In this document: positions 48,227 through 58,709 of the stretch, piece after piece | Layout: the number at the start of each line of letters is the position of its first letter | Numbering within the stretch: the stretch's first letter is position 1 | DNA from: Hansfordia pulvinata | Lineage: Eukaryota > Ascomycota > Sordariomycetes > Xylariales | Length of the DNA stretch: 64,000 nucleotides | Direction: 5' to 3' | NCBI GenBank assembly: GCA_006538405.1 | Contig: BJKQ01000017.1 | Span: 496,001 to 560,000, forward strand | Made by a program: the position numbers and the translations under genes | Notes under the pieces: generated by a model | Databases searched by the model: none | The model's input: the letters and a program-made list of their open reading frames with translations, nothing else | Told to the model about the DNA's origin: nothing

Positions 48227-50400
48227 GATGTTGTCGCTGCTGCTGCTGATGATGCTGCTACTCTTCCGCCCGCCTCCACCGCCGCTCACACCCAAGCTAC
48301 TGCTGCTGTTGCTGCTCATGGACGTCCTCGTCCGCCGGCACGGTACTTGCACCACCGTGGCCGAGATGCGCGCCTGGTCAACGACGGGGTCGCCGACCCA
48401 CGCGCGCAGCTGCACCACAGCGTCGCGCAGCTGCGCCAGGAACTCGCGCTCGCGCATTGTGGGCGCCAGCCGGTGCGGAGGCGAGGCCAGCTGCCCGAGC
48501 AGCTCCGGCGCGACCCGGAGCCCGTCCACGCGGCGCAGCACGTCCATCTGCCATGAATCCAGTCCTGCGGCGGTGCCGCTGCCCCGCTGCCCTCCTCCCG
48601 GCTGCGGCAGCGCAACCGAAGGGAGCAGGCCCTGGGCTGAGTTGCGGACGAGCACGTTGAAGCCGCCGGCGGCCGGGGCCGAAGACGGCCCTACGCGCGC
48701 CTTGACCCCGAACAAGCCCACGTGCACCCGAGCCGCGCCCCCAGCATCCAGCATCGTCGCCCCTCCCTCGGCGTACGCCGCCATGCTGGCCAACCTGCCG
48801 TTCAGGTCTCGCGCCTTGATCTGCATGCTCGACCCGATGATGCCGCTGACCTGCCGGACGTCCGCGAACCGGTACCCGGCCGCCTCGAGCCGCTCCGTGT
48901 CCTGCGCCCGGTCCACCCGCCGCACCAGGAACATGAGCGAGCCTCGCCCGTACTCGGCTTGCTGTTGCTGTTGTTGCTGTTGCTGCTGCGTCCCCCACGC
49001 CTCCCCTTTCTCCAGCATGTCTCCGGTGACTCGCGTCGCGGCGGCAATGGCAACCCCCTCCCCTTCGTCGGCGTTCAGAGTATTCCGGTTCGCGGCTGGA
49101 AGCCCGTTGGCTCCCGTGGGCAAGATCTCGTCCCATAGGACGCCAACGTTGGCCAGGTCCTCCTTCATCTTGTCGGCCAGGCTCAGGGCTGCCTGGCAGA
49201 AGAGCTCGCGCAGCACAACGTCGTAGTGCTCGACCAGCTCGCCGTTGCTGTCAATCAGGCACGACTTGCCGCCGCCGTTGCCGCCGCCATGATTGGAAAG
49301 GCTGGCCAGGTGGGCCGCCATGCCGCCGATGATGCCCCTGAGCCCATCCCAATTGCGCGAGGCCTGGAACATCCAGTGGAACAGCGGGTGCGCAATGTTG
49401 AAGATGTCGCTCGGCGTCTTCTCCAGATACGTGTCGGTGATCTTCTCGCTCGGGACCAGGCCGTCGCTGTTGACCAGGATCCGCCCCGCCGTGTCGAAGA
49501 CGGCCGCCGCCAGCACCACCTGCTGCGCCTTGTCGGCGTACCGCCGCATGCTGCGCGCCGTCCACACCGCGCTGGCGGCCATGACGAACGCCGCGCTGAT
49601 CGACAGGCAGATGACGACGATGGCCGTTGAGTTGCGCGACAGCTGCGACCGCCCGTCGTTGAGCGAGAGCAGCCGGTACCGGGTCCCCGTCGACGCGCAC
49701 CAGTGCATCCCCGAGACGGCGCCCGCCAGCACCACCGCCGTGAGCCCCCGCTTCCACCACGAGTTGGTCCACGACGCCCGGAACACGAAGAAGAGCGCCA
49801 GAGCCACGTTGGTCGCCGCCACCGCGATCAGCGTGGCGCCCACCACGTTGGCCGGCGCGTATTCGCACGTGTAGTTGGCGATGGACGCGTCGCCCAGGTA
49901 GTGCATGCCGCAGATGGCCGCCCCGGCCAGCGAGCCCCCGATTCCAATGCGCCACCAGGACACCCGGTTGTGCGCGCCAATGGCCACAAAGGCCGCCAGC
50001 AAGACGAGGATCGGCAGGAAGAACGACAGCGCCGTGAAGCCGCTGCTGTAGGCGATTTGCAGCTGATCTTCACCGTCTGCCAGCTCCAGCGCTCGGTTTC
50101 CGATGAAGTGCTGCAAGGCGGAAGGTGTTTGTGTGAGACTTGCTGTCTTGCGGCCTTGCTGGGGGCGGGATCTCTTACCATGCACCAGATAGCAATGCCC
50201 CCCATGGTAATAGCCGAGGCAAAGAGGATCAAGTGGTTGAACACGCCATTGCGTGATGTGCGGCGGTTGATCAGCTCGAGCGTAGATGCCGCACCCACCC
50301 AAGACACAATGTAGCTGAGGGCTACATAGCCCGCGTTGAAAGACAAGGGGACAATCTGACCCTGGTACTTGACCAGCAACTCCTCTGGCGATGGCATCAT
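47130..50400 (-). CDS. MHYT-domain integral membrane signalling protein
   Basis: Exons 50400-50179 and 50110-47130 flank a 68-bp intron (GTAAGA donor, TTGCAG acceptor). Two adjacent ATGs open the frame. The N-terminal part has seven or so hydrophobic helices with three MHYT-type motifs: MHFI (residue 74, rebuilt by the splice), MHYL (143) and MHWC (209), spaced 66-69 residues. In bacteria MHYT modules are thought to bind copper and sense O2, CO or NO; the role in fungi is unknown. The long cytoplasmic part contains poly-Gln and poly-Asn tracts, Ser/Gly-rich segments and an acidic end TPTFVDELFALCLDAR. No kinase, GGDEF or EAL motif was seen. The frame breaks once at a C6 run (plus strand) at 47951-47956. 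One extra base joins MGPIING to the Arg-rich C-terminal frame and gives 3204 nt (1067 residues). Confidence 0.9.
48197..48230. repeat. TTG/AAC trinucleotide repeat coding poly-Asn
   Basis: Eleven TTG units on the plus strand, read as Asn codons in the MHYT gene. A Gln-coding CAG/CAA tract lies at about 48958-48990 in the same gene. Confidence 0.9.
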
Positions 50401-53400
50401 CTTGAACCGCGCGTCTGGGGCACGGCTGTGGTGTAAGGGAGGACTGCCCGTGGGTCCAGGAACATGGCATGTGCTCCGCGGCGGCGAGGCGGGCCTTTAT
50501 GATGGCAGCTGTGGGGAAGAGGGTCTACTCGTACTGCAAGAAGGTAACGGGCCTGCTCGAGTGGTTGCTGGTCTGGCTTCCACCCCTCCGAAGGGAGTTC
50601 GTGCTGTATAGCTGCCCCGTACGTGTACGTGAGGCTGCACTGCGTGGCGGAGACTCAAGGATCTAGCTTCGGGGCTTGAGGTGGAGCAACCAGAGCTGGA
50701 TAACCGTGCTCTGACTCAACCTTGAGCCGCCTTCGGGTGAGAAGGCGAGTACTCGTACGTACACGATAGCACCCTCTGGGGACAGTCGGTCTAGACGGGT
50801 CGGCGCTTCTTTGTTCGAGCCTTTTTCGAGCCTTTTCCGAGTTCAGGGCGGAGTCGAGGAAACAAAATGGTGGAATAAGAAATCTGTGGAAGAGAGGCGA
50901 CAAGCCAGCCCAGAGAAGAGGGCAGATAATCGACGTCAACGTGGTTGCGGGCTGCGTGGGAGCGCGGGATGCATGCCAGCGGCCAGAACAACACAGGCGT
51001 GCCCAGAGTCCGAAGCCACCGAGCAGCGGGATACTCGTAATACTGTCAGGATGGGCTGGCGACAGGCCAGGCCAGCAGCACGCGGCCTGGCCAGTCTGCT
51101 GTGCAGCCAATTGCCTCGAAGCGCGTGGCGTTGCTAGACATTTCCTTGGTCCTCGCTAGCTTGCATAGCACCGCGTGTGAGTTGGCTGTGCCGTGATGGC
51201 CCTTTGGAGCCATGCCATCTGATAGGCAGACTGGCGAAGCCCAGCACTGCGCTATTATAGTCCTTGAACGCCAGGCGAAAGGCTTCAGCTGGGGCTTTTC
51301 TGTCCTTTCTGTGTTTTACTTTTGGCCCCTCCTTGTTCGAGTAGGCGCCCAGCGAAAATGAAAAAACAAAAAAAGGCTTCGTCCTCCACCAGAAGCAATT
51401 ACTATGCGATGCGGGTTGAAGTCGGCCTAGCTGCTGCGGCTGGGACGAGCACGGTACGAGTGCGCGTATGCCCCTCTTGCAGGGCGCCTCCGAGGCTGCG
51501 GAGCCGTCTTCATGTGGGTTAGCCGGGCTGCCTCGGGTGTCCGAGAGCTCTCCAAGTGATTGAGTGCCCCGTGACGCCGTCCAGTAGTTCACGAAGCTTG
51601 CTGTGGCTGCACTCGAACAGCCAGCAAGTTGGGACGGACCGGACTTGACGGTGGACGGTTTCGAGTGGTGCTCCAGAGGGGTCTATCAGATGCCGCGCTA
51701 GCGCAAGCCACCTGATGTGAGGTCAAGATCCAGACCCGACCACTGAAAAGGCCTTTGGCGCAGTCCATGGTATGAACAGTCAGTCACTCGCTGGCAGCTC
51801 TGGCCAGCTCCTGCCTTCCAGCCAGCATCGAAATCGAAGCCGCTGAGGCCACCAGCACTGAAAGACGCATGGTGGTCTGTGAAGAAGCATGAAGGCCTGC
51901 GAAGAAATGCGGTCAGAACGGAGTGTCGTTGCAGGTCTCGGGCAAATCGGAGTCTGTTTCACCGGGCTGTGCAGTCTCGTGCCAGTCGGCTTTCCCGCAA
52001 ATGATCGGCCCAGGGTTGGAGGATGCCACCCGGGCTCCGAAGAGCCGGCTCGACCAGGCGATCGGCCAGATCTCTCACCTTCTCACAATGTCCCCGCAGC
52101 TAAGCAAAAAGCAAGATCCTGCTGCTGATTGGTTCTCGGAGCCGGCTCTTTTGCCTCGACACTCGCCCACTTGCCATTGACACAATACGTACTCGTAAAG
52201 TCCAAGCAAGCGCTTTGGCCTTTGGCGACGGCGCTGATAGCCCATGGGTAAGGGTTCCCACAAGGGAAACGCCCTGATCCGGTTACTTGATAATCGTAAG
52301 GGCCAGAAGTAATCACGTACGAGCGTGGCCCTAGCCGCGTTTTCGTGTGGATCGTATTTGGAGCCAGTTCTGGGCGTCCGTTCAGATTCGAGTGACCAAT
52401 TGGGCCGCGAGTCAGGCTCCCAGCAGCTGGAAGCATCCGCACAAGCAGTGAAAGCAGCAAACAAGGAGGTACTCGTAGTGTTGCGAGCAAGGGTTGATGG
52501 AAGAAATCGAAGGGGTCTGGCTTGCCGCAGAAGCCGAACTAACGAGAGACGGCCATTCTGGCGCTGTGTGCTCGAGGCCCCGCACCACAGTACTCGTACC
52601 TGGCGCAAAGTGCCCATAACGAGTATTCACAGAGGGTTGCAGCAGCCAAGCAAGAAACAGTCATGAGGCAACCCGGAGTTGCCACAGGTGAGGGAGGCAT
52701 TGGCGTCTGCATCGCGGCGGCCTAGAGGCCGTCTCCAGGGTCTCCAGTCAATTGGTGGGCCGGCGTGCAGGCTAATGGCTACCCACCAAGCTTGGGCCGC
52801 CACGCCGTATGTCTCCCGCGGAACGCGCTGTTCGTTGTCCTTGTAAGCGGCAGCTGGCAGCCTATCCGTCCATGTTGTTAGTGGATTTGTCCGTCACACT
52901 TGAAAGCGATGAGTGGCTGAAGTGATGAGTGGCTGGTCACTGGGCTCACTGGCAAAGGAGAAGTGCCGGGGACGCGGCGACTCCGGGCCATGAGAAATTA
53001 CCAGTGCGCGGTCCAGGCCTGGCCAGACTGACCGTGGAGAGGCTCTGGTGGTAATTTGGATTCTCGAGGGGGCGGATGAGCTAGGAGAGAGAGTCGTGGC
53101 CTTCCCACGTTTGCTTCGAGGCGTCACGTGGACAGTCGCTTGCGAATGTTCAAGAACGTACTCATAGACGACGCGCGTTCCCGGCAGTCGCCTTGAGCCC
53201 TCCCCTTTAGTACCAACACTCTGCACGTGCGTGTGGTAAGGACACTGCCTTGGCCTGATGGCTCTTGGTCGGAACTGTTGGCTTGGGCGCACGGTTGAGG
53301 CACTGCCCACGAGTATCTGCTGCGAGAGGGAACATGTCGGTCGCCATCCCGGGCACGTACGAGATGCGCATTCATGATCTTGGGTGCCGCTTCATCGATT

Positions 53401-54314
53401 TTGCTGTGAATTGACCGATGGATTGATTGCACAGCCTCGAGGGGTGCTCTGAAGTCGCGTTTCCGGTGGCCAGCAGTCGAGGCTGAAACCAGATACCTAT
53501 GTAGAGAAACTCTGTGGAGGGCAGAGGAGGACGAGTATGGCAATCCCGGTCCAGAAGAGGATGTTGCTTTTATTCTTCATCTGTTGAATCCCATTGAATG
53601 TTGGAGGGAGGGTGCAAGGTGAGGTAAGAGAAAATGGTAAGGTTGTGATGATGCCGGCAGGAGTGGACATGTGCATGTGCCCATGGATCATGTATCTGAT
53701 GGTTCAGGTGCGACCGGCTCGAGGTGCACGAGCAATGTACTCGCTAGAAGCACGGGCCGGAGTAGACATCCGACGGTGGTCACGAAGGTGGGAACGGTGA
53801 ATATAACGGGCACCGGCTGTAGTGGGACTCGGCAAGAAAAGATGCCCCGCATACGTCAGTCAAGACTGGTATCGATCGCAAGGTCCGGTTCGGACCAGCA
53901 ATGCCGCAAATCACGACAGCCTGATTGGCACCCACCTCGACATTTCGACCGCACTATCAAGGGGTGGTCTGGATATCAGCAGAAGACCAGTCTCGCATCT
54001 GCCTCTGGTGAGCCAAGCCGAGCCGACAGCACCCCTCAGGAGAGTCTTGAGTCTCTCTACCCATCGTTCGTCGCCCCCGTCGCCACGTTCCCGCTTATCG
54101 CAAAGTGCCCCGCCATCGCCAGCAAATCGCGACCGATTGGTGTGTCTCTGGCTTGACGCCGTCGTCGTCGCCAGTTGCCGGGTGTGCTTTCGGCGCCTTT
54201 CCATCCGCCTACGCCCGTCGCTTGCCAGGGGCTGCCAGCCTGATATTTATATTTCTCTAGACTTGGACAGAGTCACAGAGGCCCTCTTGCGCAGTGCGCC
54301 GCGCCCAGCCGGAC
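50401..54314. other. Intergenic, divergent region between MHYT gene and CIA1
   Basis: No supported gene in 3.9 kb. TACTCGTA-family octamers are near 50525, 50747, 51032, 52187, 52468 and 52591. Open frames on both strands are short or low-complexity. Confidence 0.55.
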
Positions 54315-55737
54315 ATGAGCCGAGACGACCACGACCACGACAGTATGGCGGGCACCGACGCGGCGAATCCCCTCAGCCTCTCCATCTCCCCGCTGCCGCC
54401 CTTCAAGCCAGACCTGTACGAGCGGGCGTGGCAGTCGGTACCGCATCCCACCCTGCCCCTCCTGGCCACTGCCCACCACAAGTCCGTCACCGTCTACTCC
54501 CTCGCCACGCTGTCCGCTCACAGCTCTCTCACCGGCGGCCACCAGCGCTCGGTCCGCTCCACCACTTGGAAGCCCGAGCTCGCCCCCGGAAAGCTGTGCC
54601 TCGTCTCCGGCAGCTTCGACGCCACTGCCGGCCTATGGCGCTGGGAGGACCCCCACAATGCCGGCCCCGGAGCCGGCGCCGATGGCGAACTCGCTGTGGA
54701 GATCACCCGGCCACCCCGCGCCGACGATGACGACGACGGCGGCGACGCCTCTTCCTCGGCCGGCGAAAAGGACTGGGAGTTCACGCTGGTCCTCGAGGGC
54801 CACGACTCGGAAATCAAGAGTGTCGCCTTCTCGCCTACCGGCCTCTACCTCGCCACCTGCGCCCGAGACAAGTCGGTTTGGATATGGGAGGACGTGGGCG
54901 GCAACGAGTCTGACGACGAGTGGGAGACGGTCGCTGTCCTCAGCGAGCATGAGGGTGACGTCAAGGCCGTGGCTTGGTGTCCCAACGTCCCCGGACGCAC
55001 CGAGCACGCCACCATGTCCGCCGACGTGCTTGCCAGCGCCAGCTACGATGACACGGTGCGGATCTGGCGCGAGGATGAGGATGCCGAATGGACCTGCGTC
55101 GCCGTGCTTGAGGGCCACGCCGGCACCGTCTGGGGCTTGCAGTGGGAGCCCCGGAGCCGCCCCGACCAGCGGTTCCCCGCCTGCTCACTTGGAGCGCCGA
55201 CCGCACCATTCGCGTTTGGTCTGTCCGCGACGACGACGCGACCGCCCCCTCCGCTGCGCCGCAGCACGCCTGGGGTTCTGGCCTCGGCACCATACCCAAC
55301 ACCATGCGCCAATCGCGCCGTGAAGAATGGGCATGCACCGCCACGCTGCCGAGTGCCCACACGCGCGAGATCTACTCGGCCTGCTGGAGCGCGGAAACTG
55401 GCCGCGTCGCCAGTGCCGGGAGTGACGGTTCCATCGTCGTGTATGCAGAAGCCGAGAGCGGTTCCAGCTCCTCGGCATCACACGAGGCGGCGGCAGAGCT
55501 CGACGGCGATGTTCACATGACCAACGGCGACGCTGGCGGCACTGGGAAGAACCTGATCAGTCCCAGAGATGGACCGTCGTCGGCCGCCAGAGCAACGCGC
55601 ATGGGCCCTACGAGTTGAATCACATCACATGGTGCAAGCGGTATGATCAAGGTTGCCCGCCTGAACGAAGAGGCGTCGAAGAAATGCTGGTAACGACAGG
55701 AGACGATGGCATTGTGCGACCCTGGCAGGTGTCTTGA
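54315..55737 (+). CDS. CIA1: Cytosolic iron-sulfur assembly WD40 protein CIA1/CIAO1
   Basis: One exon starts at the ATG at 54315; the frame upstream opens only with GTG. A seven-bladed WD40 propeller is evident: GHQRSVRSTTWKP, GHDSEIKSVAFSPTGLYLA, EHEGDVKAVAW, LASASYDDTVRIW, GHAGTVWGLQWEP, TWSADRTIRVW and a last blade NHITWCKRYDQG...VTTGDDGIVRPWQVS. CIA1 is the docking subunit of the CIA targeting complex (with Nar1, Cia2 and Met18), which hands Fe-S clusters to cytosolic and nuclear proteins. An acidic insertion (RADDDDDGG) sits between blades 2 and 3. Two frame breaks occur, both short by one base: a CCCC run at 55175-55178 (QRFP to RLLTWSAD) and a GGG run at 55544-55546 (GGTG to EEPDQSQRW). 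With both restored the CDS is 1425 nt (474 residues), in the expected range. Confidence 0.95.
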
Positions 55738-56481
55738 TATCCCGGGCCTTTCGGTTCAGCACGGCATTCTGCGGCTCGAGGAGCTCTACCAGAGCGCACA
55801 GTGTCTCTGGCGGTTCACGCCCATCACGTCAAGCAGCGGTACCCACTGGAGGTAATCACTGCCCGTTACGCCCGGCAGAACAGGGGAGACGCCGGCCTTC
55901 AGAGAGGGGAAGTGACGGACATGCATCATGGCAAAAAGGGGGGACCAGGAAGGTGACGCCGCACACTTAGTAAAGGGGTTCCTGCGAAGGACAACATTTA
56001 TGTGGATATATGCATGGAAAGAGCCGTCTCGAGATCGAAACTTCCAGCCCTTGACTGTGCGTCTAAATATGTAGCTGTTGGATACCTACCTACCTAATTA
56101 CCTAACCTGCATCTAAAGAGCCCGGTACCTCGGCCTCAAGAAGGGCACCCTCCCGTCCCTCCCAAATAAGAATGCCATATCCATAGGTTGCTCCGTCGCT
56201 CTGCGATAATACATATGATGAAGCTTCACGTTACTCGCACCCACCCGACCACGCATATTGCATATAAGCTTCACGCACGTGCCGGATCCATGTCCTTGGC
56301 GCAGCTCTGCTCGTTAGGTGCGTGTAAACCCAGCTGACCCAGCAGGACAGTTCCTTTTCGCATGTAATAAGTCTGCCAGACATTACATTGACAGTTTGAA
56401 TCTCCCATCATCCATCATCCTCCAACCGCCCTCGCTGCTGCGCAGTATCACCAGCTGTATCGTCTATATACCAGGTTAACC
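55738..56481. other. Intergenic between CIA1 and the Ser/Pro-rich gene
   Basis: No gene seen. It contains TACCTACCTA-type words near 56085-56105 and presumably the CIA1 terminator and the next promoter. Confidence 0.5.
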
Positions 56482-58139
56482 ATGGACCAAGCCTCGGCGG
56501 TCCGCGAGCCTCTGTCCAACAGGTCCAACATCACCACCACCCCTTCTCCCAAGTTGAGTGACAGTCGATGGGACTACAAGGACTCCTCCGAGGGCGATCC
56601 CAGCCCCCGCAGTTCCATCGTCGATGCTGCGTTGGTGTCCAGCATCAGCCTCATCGACCTCCGCACGCCCCCGAGCCCTGACCGCTGGTCTTCATCCAAG
56701 CCCATCGATCTCAACTCGGAGTCCCCCCTTTCCCGCCTCGAAACCCCATTTCTGTACGGCCACGGCACCGAGCTGGCGCCCATCGTCGAGCAGCGCAGCG
56801 TGGCCACCCTCCGCACCGCCTCCTTCTCTACATCGGACTTGTCGTCACTGATGCACGGCGCGCCGACGGCAACCCGAGCGACGGCGGTGCCAGCTTCGGC
56901 CCCGGTCCGGGGCATCCGCTACGCCGCCGTCGGTCCTTCAACCTCGGAGACTTGGCCGGTCCGACCCGCGTCCGAATCTGTCGTAACCCGGAAACGCCCA
57001 CTACGCTGCTCCCCATCAACCCGCGCACCAGCTCGCGCAGCGCCGACACCACTACCCACACCGCCGCCGCCGGAAAGCCGGTCCGTCTCGTACCCTTATC
57101 CCTCGGCCTCCTCTTACCACCCGACCGACAAGATGGTCTATATCGAGGATGTCTATGACTACCCCATGAGCCCGCAGTACCCACCGTACGAGGCCGTCAA
57201 GACACCCCGTGGCTGACCCGGCTACGCGAGACCATCCGTCAGCGGCAACAGCATCAGCAGCTCGCGGCGGCAGCAGCAGGCAATATACGCCTTACGGCCC
57301 GCGACGCTCCGCCCGGTGCCGGGCGCCGGCGGCCCCACGTTGTCACTGCCGCGCTGGCGCCGCCCCTCCCCGAGCCGTCCTTTGGCGAGCTGCGCAGCGC
57401 CCACGGCAATCTTGCCCGCCACCCCTGGGTGCGCAAGCAGAGGCGGAGTAGCCACGACCGCCGGACCGCCAGCGGCAGCGGCAGCCGCGGATCCGAATGC
57501 AACATTGGCATTGGTGGTAGCTACATATATCAACGAAGCCTCAGTAGCAGCACTGGCGCCGGCGCCGGCGGTGTTGACTGGAACCCGCTGGTGACTCCTT
57601 CTGGTGGCTGGGCCGACGTCCACTGCTCCCGGGATGAACGCTCATCGCGGGGCCCGCTTCGCAGTGGCAGCAGCAGAGCGCGGGCGAGGGGACCTTCACT
57701 GTCCTCGCGCGGGAGCAATTGCGGCTATAACAATAGCGCTGCCGGGGTCCCTGGCAACCGGGGAGATGAGCATACGACTGTTGTGACCAGCAACAACGGC
57801 GATGCTGCCAGAGAGCGTCGTCTCTCCTCTTTTCTCAGTCCGTCACGCTCCCGGGCCAGCAGGGGAAGGGGAGAGGCTGGCGGTGCAGATCCGGAGGACG
57901 ACAGTCGTGGGCAGAACACGTATGTCCAGGCCCCCGGGGCTGCTATACCTGCCGCGAGAAGAGACAACACGGAAACTTGCGGCAGGTGTGGACGGCCAAG
58001 TTCCCAGCCGTGGAGTCTCGGGGCCACCGTGACCGGCTGCGGCGATGGCCAGCGGCGCGGCGCCGAGTGGTGCGGGCGGTGCGCGTGGCGCAAGATTGGG
58101 CACGGGCTATGCTGCCGCGGAACACCGCCTGCTGTCTGA
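56482..58139 (+). CDS. Ser/Pro-rich hypothetical protein with C-terminal CxxC motifs
   Basis: Not recognised. The start is an ATG in ACCATGG context. The first open frame (to 57216) is Ser/Pro/Thr-rich and ends with KMVYIEDVYDYPMSPQYPPY. The frame then stops just after EAVKTP. One extra base in the CCCC run at 57205-57208 joins it to a second long frame starting PWLTRLRETIRQRQQHQQ and ending at 58139. That frame contains CGRCGR and later WCGRCAWRKIGHGLCC, a possible zinc-binding pair. A further compensating shift between about 56863 and 57065 is possible, because another frame there reads RRRRSFNLGDLAGPTRV. The exact protein (about 550 residues) is therefore uncertain, but a single gene over this span is the simplest reading. 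Confidence 0.5.
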
Positions 58140-58709
58140 GTGGTGGGTGGCCGTTGCACTGTCTTTTCGGCCTGTGGATGGGGTGCTTTGATGTTTCTTG
58201 GCCTACACTTGACGGCGCTTCGTTGCTCCTCAAGAAGCTCTTTTGTCGCATCTCGTCAGGGCGATAGTCTAAAGGCCGTGGGTGCTGATTTCGGTGCCCG
58301 TGTTCAGGCGGTGCGCTGGATGAGCTCCAGGGTGTTCTATGGGGGGAGGCACTTGGAGTAAATGGGTTAACGACTTGGTAACACAGAAGTGGTAAATAGA
58401 TCCGCGGTCGACAGGTTCTCTGTAGGGACAAGGCATCGTCTCTGCTGCTCGTATAGCTAGTAATGATGAAGAGACCCACGGGTGATACACAATTTCTTCC
58501 AGAGAGTGATGGCCGCGAGGGGCTGATCGACACTGGCATACCGGCCGAATTGCTGCTTGCCTCATTGCTCCTGCATGCCCACACCACTGTGCCCTGCAGA
58601 TAAAGAAAGACGATTTATGCTATTAAATTCTATCGCTAAGGCATGGTACACGGGAAACTAGAGGGGGGAAGAGAGACTCCAGCTCCCCCGCCCCCAATCG
58701 TCGCCCTTC
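58140..58709. other. Convergent 3' intergenic region
   Basis: Spacer between the Ser/Pro-rich gene (+) and TFB1 (-). No gene seen. Confidence 0.55.

Noticed and set aside
48030..49226. 398-codon plus-strand frame opposite the MHYT gene
   Set aside because: Antisense of a repeat-rich coding exon; poly-Leu runs are the reverse of Asn/Gln repeat codons.
54294..54314. Seven extra N-terminal codons for CIA1
   Set aside because: They start with GTG; the ATG at 54315 gives a normal CIA1 N-terminus.
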